DNA of 64,000 nt, taken from Pseudomonas putida S13.1.2. GTDB lineage: Bacteria > Pseudomonadota > Gammaproteobacteria > Pseudomonadales > Pseudomonadaceae. Location of the stretch: assembly GCF_000498395.2 (NCBI RefSeq), contig NZ_CP010979.1:496001-560000 (forward strand). Direction: 5' to 3'. The notes beneath the pieces were generated by a model that did not search any database, was not told where the DNA came from, and worked only from the letters and a program-made list of their open reading frames with translations. Made by a program: the position numbers and the translations under genes. This document shows positions 55,868 through 63,120 of the stretch, piece after piece (within the stretch, counting starts at the first letter, position 1; each line of letters starts with the position of its first letter).

Positions 55868-56884
55868 TCAGGCAGTCATGCCGGCAAAGAAGCGCGAGGC
55901 ATTTTCGTCCAGGGTTGCAATGTCGTAGCCACCTTCCTGGACCACCACGCAAGGCAGGCCCAGCGCCTTGATCCGCTGCCCAAGCAGGCGGAACCCTTCA
56001 TGGCTGACGTGTACCTTGGACTGCGGGTCGTTTTCGTAGATGTCAAAGCCCAGCGACAGCACCAGTACGTCCGGAGCGAAGGCGCGCAGCGCGGTTGCCG
56101 CCTGGTCCATGCAGGCAAAGAAATCCGCTTCGCTGGCGCCGTGTGCCATGGGCAGGTTCAGGTTGAAGCCAGCCCCTGCACCAGCGCCGGTCTCATCATC
56201 GAAGCCGGCGACCACCGGGTAGAAGTTGGTCGGGTCGCCATGGATCGACACGTACAACACATCGTCCCGCTCATAGAAGATTTCCTGGATGCCTTGGCCG
56301 TGGTGCATGTCGGTGTCGAGCACGGCCACTTTGCCGAACTTGCCACGCAGCACCTGGGCGGCGATTGCGGCGTTGTTCAGGAAGCAGAACCCACCTGCGG
56401 CTTCGGCGCGGGCATGATGCCCTGGTGGCCGGCACAGGGCATAAGCAGCCTGGTCGCCTTCGATCACCGCATGTGCCGCGGCCACCGCGCTTTGCGCAGA
56501 CCAGTAGGCGGCCTGCCAGGTGTGCTCGCCGATCGGGCAGCTGCCATCGGCCAGGTAGCGGGCGGTCTTGCCGAGGATGCCGCGCAAGGGGTTGCCTTCG
56601 CGGATATAGATGTTGGACATCACCTCATCGCCCCAGTCTTCCGGCACTTCGTGCCACTGCTGGTAGGCGCTGCCCAGGTAGTCCAGGTACGCCTGGCCAT
56701 GCACGGCCGCCAGCGGGGCCAGGCCGTGGTCGGCGGGTTCGAACAGCGGGTAGCCGAGCTTTTCGACTACTGCCAGTAGCGGGTCGATGCGTGCCGGCAC
56801 TTCCTGCGGTTGGCGCATCTGCCCACGCGACAGGTAGGAGCGGGGGTGGTGCAGGCGTTGGGCAGGATGGAAAAACGTTTTCAT
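55868..56884 (-). CDS. Histone-deacetylase-family amidohydrolase (acetylpolyamine amidohydrolase-like)
   Basis: A 338-residue class II HDAC-like zinc hydrolase. The catalytic motif RPPGHH (His156, His157), zinc ligands Asp192 and His194 in VLDTDMHHGQG, and Asp281 in LSLGFDIYENDP are all present. Bacterial members remove acetyl or acyl groups from polyamines or similar amines. In this operon it lies next to sugar-acid-type enzymes and a porin, so a small acylated amine is a possible substrate. A catalytic tyrosine near the C terminus is expected; a Gly-Gly-Tyr-Asp segment is visible at about residue 322. Confidence 0.92.
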   Translation of the reverse strand: MKTFFHPAQRLHHPRSYLSRGQMRQPQEVPARIDPLLAVVEKLGYPLFEPADHGLAPLAAVHGQAYLDYLGSAYQQWHEVPEDWGDEVMSNIYIREGNPLRGILGKTARYLADGSCPIGEHTWQAAYWSAQSAVAAAHAVIEGDQAAYALCRPPGHHARAEAAGGFCFLNNAAIAAQVLRGKFGKVAVLDTDMHHGQGIQEIFYERDDVLYVSIHGDPTNFYPVVAGFDDETGAGAGAGFNLNLPMAHGASEADFFACMDQAATALRAFAPDVLVLSLGFDIYENDPQSKVHVSHEGFRLLGQRIKALGLPCVVVQEGGYDIATLDENASRFFAGMTA

Positions 56885-56910
56885 GGATCACCTCTTGGTA
56901 ACGCGTGCGG

Positions 56911-57843
56911 TCAATAACCCAGTTCGGGGTCGACCAGATTGTTCAGTTCCAGCCCGGCACTCAGGCGCGACACGTTGTCGGCCACTTGCCGGGCGATGCA
57001 CAGGTCGGACGCGGCCGACGCCATGTGCGGTGTCACCCACACGCCGGGCGTGTGCCACAGCGGCGAATCGGCGGGCAATGGCTCCTGTTCGAACACATCG
57101 AGCAAGGCGCCGCGCAACTGCCCGCTGGCCAGCGCCTGGCGCAGGTCGTCCGGGTTAAGGTGCTGGCCACGGCCACAGTTGATCAGGGCGCTGCCTTCGG
57201 CCATGTGCTGGAAAACGGCATGGTTCAGCAGGCCATGCGTGCTGGTGGTGAGGGGCAGCAGGTTGACCAGCACGTCCAGCCCGGCGAGGAACCCTTGCAG
57301 CGAAGCCGCGCCTTCGAAGGTGGTTACGCCATCGATCTGGCGCGGGGTGCGGGCCCAGCCGCGCACGTCATAACCCGCCGCCGCCAGCCGCTGCGCCACC
57401 GGTGCGCCAATCGCGCCCAGGCCCATCACACCCACCCGAAAAGCCCCGGCCTTGCGCTGCACCGGGCGCTGCCAGTGCTGGCTGGCATTGCCGGCGATCA
57501 CCCGGTCGAAGCCCCGGTGAAAGTGCAGCACGCCCCAATGCACGTACTCGCTCATGCCCTGGGTGTGATCAGGGTCGACCACCCGGCACACGGGCAGCGA
57601 CGCATCGCGTGAGCTGTCCTGGGCGAGGTGATCGATCCCCGAGCCGATCGAGTGCACCAGGCGCAGGTTCGGCAAGCGGCCAAGGCTACCTTCGGGCGGG
57701 AACCAGCACACGGCCACTTCGGCATGCCTTGCGCCGGCATCTTCCGGGCGCAACACGTTCAGCTGCGGAGCGTGCTCGGCGAACAGCGCGGCCAGCCAGT
57801 CAGTCAGCGCCGGGTTCTGGCAAAGCAATACGAGGCTGGCCAT
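56911..57843 (-). CDS. D-2-hydroxyacid dehydrogenase (GhrA-like)
   Basis: A 310-residue NAD(P)-dependent 2-hydroxyacid dehydrogenase. The Rossmann motif GLGAIGAPVAQRLAAAGYDV and substrate-binding NCGRGQHLN are seen. The catalytic Arg, Glu and His lie in LVHSIGSGIDHL, EQEPLPADSPLWHTPGVWVT and PHMASAA regions. GhrA-type enzymes reduce glyoxylate or hydroxypyruvate. It ends 26 bases before the amidohydrolase gene and begins 1 base after the aldolase-like gene. Confidence 0.9.
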   Translation of the reverse strand: MASLVLLCQNPALTDWLAALFAEHAPQLNVLRPEDAGARHAEVAVCWFPPEGSLGRLPNLRLVHSIGSGIDHLAQDSSRDASLPVCRVVDPDHTQGMSEYVHWGVLHFHRGFDRVIAGNASQHWQRPVQRKAGAFRVGVMGLGAIGAPVAQRLAAAGYDVRGWARTPRQIDGVTTFEGAASLQGFLAGLDVLVNLLPLTTSTHGLLNHAVFQHMAEGSALINCGRGQHLNPDDLRQALASGQLRGALLDVFEQEPLPADSPLWHTPGVWVTPHMASAASDLCIARQVADNVSRLSAGLELNNLVDPELGY

Positions 57844-57844
57844 G

Positions 57845-58600
57845 TCAGCAGCACCACTCGCTGCGCTGCGCGTCGATCAGGCTGAGCGCGGCCTGCCAAG
57901 CCATGTCGATGATGCCGTCGATGCCATCGCGCCCGAACTGTGCGGCGGTGTGCCGGCACACTTCCTCACTGGGGATGTTCAACGCTACGCCGGCAGACAT
58001 CGCCTGTATTTGAGCCTGGCAGGCGCGCTCCAGGAAATAGATCTCGTGGAACGCTGCCGCCACGCTGTTGCCTGCGGCCAGCAGCCCATGGTTGCGCAGG
58101 ATCATCGCCTTGTGCGTACCAAGGTCGGCGACCAGCCGTTCGCGCTCCTCCAGTGACAGCGCGATGCCTTCGTAGGTGTGATACGCCAGGTTGCCGTAAA
58201 ACTTCAACGCGTGCTGGGTCAGCGGCAGCAGGCCGTCACGTTGTGCTGCCACCGCCATGCCCGCTGCCGTGTGAGTGTGGATGATGCAGTGCAGGTCCGG
58301 GCGCGCCTCGTGGATCGCCGAGTGGATGACGAAGCCGGCCGCATTGACCTTGCCGCCGCTGAAATGGCTGTCGACCACGTTGCCGTCCAGGTCGATCAGC
58401 ACCAGGTCGCTGGCGCGCATCTTCTCGAACGCCACGCCGTAGCGGTTGATCAGAAAGTGCCGGTCGGGGCCCGGTACACGCAGGGTGATGTGCGTATCGA
58501 TCAGGTCGGTCATGCGGTAGTAGGCGATCAGGCGGTACAGCGCAGCCAGCTCGCAGCGCGATTGCCATTCGGTTTCTGACATGTTGTAAGGCTTGCTCAT
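57845..58600 (-). CDS. Class II aldolase/adducin-family protein
   Basis: A 251-residue protein with the class II aldolase fold: metal-binding histidines in CIIHTHTAAGMAVA and LRNHGLLAAG, with FSGGKVNAAGFVIHS in the active-site region. Members cleave or decarboxylate sugar phosphates or related acids. The start at 58600 overlaps the transporter stop (ATGA). Longer in-frame readings upstream run through the transporter gene and are rejected. Confidence 0.88.
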   Translation of the reverse strand: MSKPYNMSETEWQSRCELAALYRLIAYYRMTDLIDTHITLRVPGPDRHFLINRYGVAFEKMRASDLVLIDLDGNVVDSHFSGGKVNAAGFVIHSAIHEARPDLHCIIHTHTAAGMAVAAQRDGLLPLTQHALKFYGNLAYHTYEGIALSLEERERLVADLGTHKAMILRNHGLLAAGNSVAAAFHEIYFLERACQAQIQAMSAGVALNIPSEEVCRHTAAQFGRDGIDGIIDMAWQAALSLIDAQRSEWCC

Positions 58601-59910
58601 CAGGCGATTCCTTGCGAAGTGGAGAGGGCGGCCGGCCTGGCGCTGGCGTTGCGCAGGTGCGAGAGCCCCAGCACGCCGGCCAGCGACATCAAGGCCAGCA
58701 CGCTGAAGAACAGTGCCAGCGGCACCCATTGCCCGGCGAACTGGCCGGCAACGAAGGTACCCAGCATCGGCGTAAGGCCACCGGTCAGGCCGCTGCCCAG
58801 CTGGTAGGCGATCGAAATGCCCGAGTAACGCACCCGGGCCGGGAAGGCTTCGGCCATGTAGCCGGCAATCACGGCATACAGCGCCGAGAGCATGACCACG
58901 GCCAGGGCGATGCCAGCGGTCATGTAGATCACATTGCCGGTTTGTACCAGCAGGAACATGGGGTACGGCACCACCATGCACAGCGCAGCTACCCATGTCA
59001 GGAAACGCCCTTCGCCCAGGCGCTCGGCGAGCATGGCCGAACAGGGTTGCGAGAGAAACTGCAGGATGGTGACCACGAACAGGCAATCCAGGATGGTGGT
59101 CTTGGCGATGCCCTGATACTGGGTAACGTAAGTGATCATGAAAGTGTTGGTGAAGAAGAACCCGCCGGAGCCGATGGTCACCGCCAGGGCTGCAAAGACG
59201 ATGTTGCGCCAGTGGTTACGCAGCACTTCGCGCACCGGGTTGTCGCTGGTCTGGTCGCTGTCCTTGACCTCGGCAAACTCTGGCGACTCCGGCACGCCGA
59301 AGCGGATCAGCAGGCCAACGATCATCAGCAGCCCGCTCATCAGGAACGGAATGCGCCAGCCCCAGCTCATCAGGTCCTCCGTCTCCATTGCCGTGATGAA
59401 GCGGAAGGCGATCAGCGCCAGCAGCAGGCCCGCCGGGCTGCCCCACTGGGCGAACGAGGCGAAGAACACCTTGCGGCCCTTGGGCGCATGCTCGCTGGCC
59501 ATCAGCACCGCGCCGCCCCATTCGCCACCGACTGAAATACCCTGCAGCAGGCGCAGGAAGATCAGGCCGATGGGGGCCCAGATACCGGCCTGTGCGTAGG
59601 TCGGCAGCAGGCCGATGCAAGTGGTGGCCACGCCCATCAGCACAATCGTGACCAGCAGCATTTTCTTGCGCCCCAGGCGGTCGCCCAGGTGGCCGAACAC
59701 CATGCCAGCGAACGGCCGGGCGATAAAGCCCACGGCAAAGCTGCCGAACGCGGCCATGGTGCTGAGCATCGGGTTTTCGCTGGGGAAGAACAGCTGCCCG
59801 AGCACCAGGGCTGCGGCGAAGGCGTAGATGTAGAAATCATAGAATTCGATGGTGGTGCCAATAAAGGCAGCCGCCGCGGCACGACGCGGGGTGGGGGTAT
59901 TGCTCTTCAT
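58600..59910 (-). CDS. MFS metabolite:H+ symporter (MHS family)
   Basis: A 436-residue transporter with 12 predicted membrane segments. It has the MHS-type start AAFIGTTIEFYDFYIYAF, the conserved MFS loop GHLGDRLGRKKML between segments 2 and 3, and SVGGEWGGAVLMASEHAP. Family members take up organic acids such as shikimate or alpha-ketoglutarate. I chose the ATG at 59910. It opens the minus-strand operon and is divergent from the LysR gene. Confidence 0.92.
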   Translation of the reverse strand: MKSNTPTPRRAAAAAFIGTTIEFYDFYIYAFAAALVLGQLFFPSENPMLSTMAAFGSFAVGFIARPFAGMVFGHLGDRLGRKKMLLVTIVLMGVATTCIGLLPTYAQAGIWAPIGLIFLRLLQGISVGGEWGGAVLMASEHAPKGRKVFFASFAQWGSPAGLLLALIAFRFITAMETEDLMSWGWRIPFLMSGLLMIVGLLIRFGVPESPEFAEVKDSDQTSDNPVREVLRNHWRNIVFAALAVTIGSGGFFFTNTFMITYVTQYQGIAKTTILDCLFVVTILQFLSQPCSAMLAERLGEGRFLTWVAALCMVVPYPMFLLVQTGNVIYMTAGIALAVVMLSALYAVIAGYMAEAFPARVRYSGISIAYQLGSGLTGGLTPMLGTFVAGQFAGQWVPLALFFSVLALMSLAGVLGLSHLRNASARPAALSTSQGIA

Positions 59911-60065
59911 CTGAGGCTCCTGGGCGTCATTGTTATAGGCAGGAGAAGGAGAGCCCTGCACGGGCAGGACAAAGGCACTCTGGTGGTGCGTTGCTAGATG
60001 TTGAGCCAAGTCCTATGCTAGGAAAAGCTTCTAATTTAAATACTCAAGTATAAGATCAACAAATA
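59911..60065. promoter_or_regulatory. Divergent control region between MFS and LysR genes
   Basis: This 155-base region separates the divergent transporter and regulator genes and should contain both promoters and the LysR binding site. An AT-rich stretch (60030-60060) is the best promoter candidate. No specific T-N11-A box is asserted. Confidence 0.4.
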
Positions 60066-61043
60066 ATGACCCCGACGACAACGACCCTGGCAAGAGACCC
60101 CGAAGCCAAGCGTTTCCTCAACGACCGCCTCGACTGGAACCTGTTGCGGACCTTTCTGGTAATCGGCCAGGAGGGCAGCATCAGCCGGGCTGCGGCACGT
60201 CTGCACCTGAGCCAGCCGGCCGTCAGCCAGGCGCTGCGGCGTCTGGAGGAGCAACTGGACAGTGCCCTGGTGGTACGTCGCGGGCCACGCATCAACCTGT
60301 CAAAGGCGGGGGAGGAAGTGATGCAGATCGCTGCCGAGCTGTATGGCACGGTTTCGCGCCTGGGGCCTGCGCTGGACAGCCCGGCCGAGACAGTGACGGG
60401 CAAGATCCGCCTGCTGAGCATCAGCCGCATCCAGTCCCGCGCCTACGATGACTTTCTTGCGCAATTTCACAGTGACTACCCCCAGGTGGAGCTGGAGATC
60501 GATGTGCTGCGCAGTTCGGATGTGGCCAGTGGCTTGTTGCAGAAGACCGCCTCGTTCGGCCTGAGCCTGTGCCGCACGCCCCAGCCCCGCCTGGAGCAAC
60601 GGGTGCTGCTTGAACAGCGCTACGCGTTTTTTTGCGGCAAGCGCCATCGCTTGTTTGGTCGCAAGAACCTTACTGTTGCGGATCTGCAGGGCGAGAACTT
60701 CGTGAGCTTCACCAGTGACCAGATGGGCGGCAACCTGTCACCGTTGACAGTGTTTCGCGATCAGCAGGGGTTTACCGGGCGTATTGTGGCATCGTCACCG
60801 AGCCTGGATGAGATCCTGCGGCTGGTGGGGGCGGGCTATGGCATCGGCTGCCTGCCGGAGCATATCGTCGCGGCGGATGTACAGGCCAATGAGCTGTGGC
60901 GTCTGCCGCCGTGGGAAGGGGTGATCGATGTGAACGTGTATCTGCTGTGGAACCGCGAACAGAAGTTTACCCAAGCCGAGTCGATCTTTCTGGAGCGGTT
61001 CCAGCAGATGCTCATGACCACAGACCCGGCGGAGCGCTTTTGA
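60066..61043 (+). CDS. LysR-family transcriptional regulator
   Basis: A 325-residue LysR protein. The winged helix (about 25-85) has LRTFLVIGQEGSISRAAARL and HLSQPAVSQALRRLEEQL. The effector-binding domain fills the rest (about 115-310). An N-terminal extension of 20 residues precedes the helix-turn-helix. Being divergent from the MFS-aldolase-dehydrogenase-amidohydrolase-porin operon, it is probably its substrate-responsive activator. Confidence 0.92.
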   Translation: MTPTTTTLARDPEAKRFLNDRLDWNLLRTFLVIGQEGSISRAAARLHLSQPAVSQALRRLEEQLDSALVVRRGPRINLSKAGEEVMQIAAELYGTVSRLGPALDSPAETVTGKIRLLSISRIQSRAYDDFLAQFHSDYPQVELEIDVLRSSDVASGLLQKTASFGLSLCRTPQPRLEQRVLLEQRYAFFCGKRHRLFGRKNLTVADLQGENFVSFTSDQMGGNLSPLTVFRDQQGFTGRIVASSPSLDEILRLVGAGYGIGCLPEHIVAADVQANELWRLPPWEGVIDVNVYLLWNREQKFTQAESIFLERFQQMLMTTDPAERF

Positions 61044-61062
61044 CCGGCTTGCCAGTGCGTGA

Positions 61063-61578
61063 TCAGGCCCAGAGACCAAACACTACCAACGCCGCCACGC
61101 CAAGCCCGACCGCAATCGAGCACCCACCCAGCGACAGCGCCGCCCGGCCTTGCCGGTACCAGCCGTCATGGCCCAGTTGCCGTGCCGGCGCCAACAGGCT
61201 GCGCCAGCGCAGTTCCGTTTCGTGAAACGCGTGCAGGTTTGCCGTATCCGCATCCAGCCAGCGACGAAAGTCGATCCGTTCGCAAGCTGTCACCTGGGGG
61301 CTTTGCAAGCGCACATACCATTGCCCGGCCACACTCGACAGTACATCACGACGCGAGCGACCGGCCTGCAGCGCCTGGTCCATGTTCCGCTCGATGCTCG
61401 CCAGGGGCAGGTCGAGGCGGGCGGCGATGGTGGCGAAGTCCAGTTGGTCGAGGCGGTTGAGCAGGAATACTTGCTGCACGCGCCGGGGCAGCCGCTTCAG
61501 AGCATGCAGCAGGGCGTGGTCGGCATCGTGTTCGGCAACAGGCGTTGGGTGTTCAAGCGGCAGTAGCAGACGGGTCAT
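61063..61578 (-). CDS. Sigma-region-4 / FecR N-terminal (DUF4880) fusion membrane protein
   Basis: A 171-residue protein from ATG 61578. The first part (about 25-75, ALKRLPRRVQQVFLLNRLDQ, LDFATIAARLDLPLASIERN) resembles region 4 of ECF sigma factors, but region 2 is absent. A DUF4880/FecR-N-like segment follows (VAGQWYVRLQSPQ, FRRWLDADTANLHAFHETE) and a C-terminal membrane helix ends the protein. A Fur-box-like sequence lies upstream (61648-61666). It could be an iron-regulated, membrane-tethered regulator; the combined structure is unusual. Confidence 0.7.
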   Translation of the reverse strand: MTRLLLPLEHPTPVAEHDADHALLHALKRLPRRVQQVFLLNRLDQLDFATIAARLDLPLASIERNMDQALQAGRSRRDVLSSVAGQWYVRLQSPQVTACERIDFRRWLDADTANLHAFHETELRWRSLLAPARQLGHDGWYRQGRAALSLGGCSIAVGLGVAALVVFGLWA

Positions 61579-61647
61579 GAACAGCTCCTTGCTTGAAGGG
61601 GGAGGGGTGGGGGGCATCTTCCTTGATGCGAGACCAGCGTAGGCGAA

Positions 61648-61666
61648 ACGAGATTGATTCTCAAGT
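61648..61666 (-). promoter_or_regulatory. Candidate Fur box upstream of the sigma/FecR-like gene
   Basis: On the minus strand TTGAGAATCAATCTCGTTT resembles the 19-base Fur consensus (GATAATGATAATCATTATC). It sits 70-90 bases before the ATG at 61578, fitting iron repression of that gene. Confidence 0.55.
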
Positions 61667-61759
61667 GCTGATTCCGCAAAGTTTTGTAATGAGCGTTCAC
61701 GCCCTGAAACACCTTTGCTATCATGCGCGCCATCACGATCTTCATTAGCCTGAAGAGCC

Positions 61760-61787
61760 AAAAAAAGACCCGGCAAAAAGCCGGGTC
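61760..61787 (-). terminator. Rho-independent terminator of prrF
   Basis: Perfect 8-base G/C-rich stem with an AAAAA loop, followed on the minus strand by seven T residues. Confidence 0.85.
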
Positions 61788-61870
61788 AAAAACCGTGATT
61801 AGCCTGATGAGGAGATAATCTGAGAGCGACCTAAGCTCCAGGTTATCCAGCAGATCTCGCGATCAGCTGA
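61760..61870 (-). ncRNA. prrF: PrrF iron-responsive small RNA
   Basis: On the minus strand, a Fur box (about 61875-61893) is followed by a GATCGCGAGATC start region, then CAGATTATCTCCTCATCAGG and CTAATCACGG, which I recognise as the conserved PrrF seed region. A strong terminator follows: stem GACCCGGC (61767-61774, plus-strand reading) / GCCGGGTC (61780-61787) and a 7-base T run. PrrF RNAs repress non-essential iron-using proteins when iron is low. The 5' end is approximate. No protein gene is present here. Confidence 0.88.
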
Positions 61871-61874
61871 GTGC

Positions 61875-61893
61875 AATAATAATCGTTATCATT
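61875..61893 (-). promoter_or_regulatory. Fur box at the prrF promoter
   Basis: The minus strand reads AATGATAACGATTATTATT, a near match to the Fur consensus and placed directly upstream of the prrF transcript start. Confidence 0.8.
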
Positions 61894-62012
61894 TGCCAGT
61901 CAAATGAATTTTCGCTAATTCGGTAAAAAAGTTTTACCGATGCGCTTCCTTGTCCCGGCAATCGGGGCTTCTGCCGTTCCCGGCCATCACGTTTTCTCCC
62001 TTCTTTTGTTAC

Positions 62013-62324
62013 TCAGAAATCCGGATCTGCGGCACGCTTGTGCTCGAGCAGGGCGCGGGCCATGTCCATCATGTGCATCAACGCGTAGGTCAGCTCGCGC
62101 TGGCTGCCGTGCTGGTGGCTGGCGGTTTCCTGCGCCGTGGCGGCGGCGCAGCGCAGCAGGGCGATGGCGTGTTCCTGGGCCTGGTCGCCCGTGACGCTGT
62201 CGTGCAGGGTCCAGATCTTGTTGTCCAGGGTAGGGCGCTGTGGCTTGGGGTTGAGGTAATAGTCGAGGGCGCGGCGGGCGGCTTCGCTATCGAGATCTGT
62301 TTCGTCGTTTTTCGGTGGTTTCAT
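62013..62324 (-). CDS. DUF6124/DUF3077-like small Pseudomonas protein
   Basis: A 103-residue protein with AARRALDYYLNP near the N terminus and a helical C-terminal part (ELTYALMHMMDMARALLEHK). This resembles the small Pseudomonas-specific family annotated as DUF6124, whose function is unknown. It ends about 120 bases before the prrF Fur box. The family assignment is by remembered pattern only. Confidence 0.65.
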   Translation of the reverse strand: MKPPKNDETDLDSEAARRALDYYLNPKPQRPTLDNKIWTLHDSVTGDQAQEHAIALLRCAAATAQETASHQHGSQRELTYALMHMMDMARALLEHKRAADPDF

Positions 62325-62370
62325 CCTGATACCTGCTAGAGCCAGTAGGGGAAGGGGTCCGACCGATAAT

Positions 62371-62385
62371 AATACCTAGGGTATT
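62371..62385. promoter_or_regulatory. Candidate operator for the S24-type repressor
   Basis: An inverted repeat AATACC-TAG-GGTATT lies about 75 bases before the repressor gene and close to the start of the divergent DUF6124-like gene. Its symmetry and position fit a self-regulatory operator, which is inference. Confidence 0.45.
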
Positions 62386-62460
62386 TTCATGCCCTTTGAT
62401 AAATAATACTGAATGTTTATTGAGCGGTTAAAGGCAGTCCGTATCGTGCCAGCGATGAAT

Positions 62461-63120
62461 ATGGATAAATGGATTGCCCTCGTCCGTGACCGGATGGAGG
62501 AGCTTGGGCTCACTCAAGAGCAGCTTGCCGAGCGCGTTGGCGTGTCTCAAGGCAGCGTAGGGCACTGGGTGAACAAGCGGCGTCAGCCGAAGATAGAGTC
62601 GATGAACCGCACGTTCGTCGAGATTGGCATGCCTCACTACAACGTCAGCCTGCAGCTGCGCATTCAGGGGCAGGTTGGCGAGGAGCGTGGCGTTTATCAG
62701 ATGGATGACGCCGATGACGATCTCGACCTCATGCAATACATCGTGTGTTTCCGCTACCCAGTGTTGGCCTGGAGCGAGCTAGGTGTTGAAGAGCGTGAGG
62801 AGCCGGGTGTGTTCGAGCAGACGGACTACCTGGCCCAGGGCAAGGCTTTCTGGCTGACGGTTGAAAATGACGCGATGAGCGCTGTCAGTGGTCGCAGTGT
62901 GCCACAGGGCATGCGGATGCTGGTCGACCCGGGTGTGGAGGCTGAGGCTGGGCGGTTGGTCATCGCTCGTCAGCCGGGCAAACCGGCGATTTTCCGCGAG
63001 CTGGCCGAGGAAGGTGGGCAGCGTTATTTGAAGGCACTGAACGGCAACTACCCGGCGCTATTATGCGAAGAAGGTTGCGAGATCCTGGGAGTAGTCGTGC
63101 GGGTGCATGGGGCCTTCTAG
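62461..63120 (+). CDS. LexA/CI-like repressor with degenerate S24 peptidase domain
   Basis: A 219-residue protein from ATG 62461 (ATG 62455 is possible). The N-terminal HTH (about 4-50) is LGLTQEQLAERVGVSQGSVG followed by HWVNKRRQPK. The C-terminal S24 domain (about 120-215) has NDAMSAV, where the catalytic Ser of the usual (G/N)DSM is Ala138, and AIFREL, where the catalytic Lys is Arg179. LYLK-type end text (RYLKALNGNYP) is typical. Without the dyad it should not self-cleave, so it may be a repressor insensitive to RecA. Confidence 0.82.
   Translation: MDKWIALVRDRMEELGLTQEQLAERVGVSQGSVGHWVNKRRQPKIESMNRTFVEIGMPHYNVSLQLRIQGQVGEERGVYQMDDADDDLDLMQYIVCFRYPVLAWSELGVEEREEPGVFEQTDYLAQGKAFWLTVENDAMSAVSGRSVPQGMRMLVDPGVEAEAGRLVIARQPGKPAIFRELAEEGGQRYLKALNGNYPALLCEEGCEILGVVVRVHGAF

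Noticed and set aside
57845..59086. Longer aldolase protein starting inside the MFS gene
   Set aside because: The extra N terminus is an out-of-frame translation of the transporter gene; the ATG at 58600 with the ATGA overlap gives a normal aldolase-like protein.
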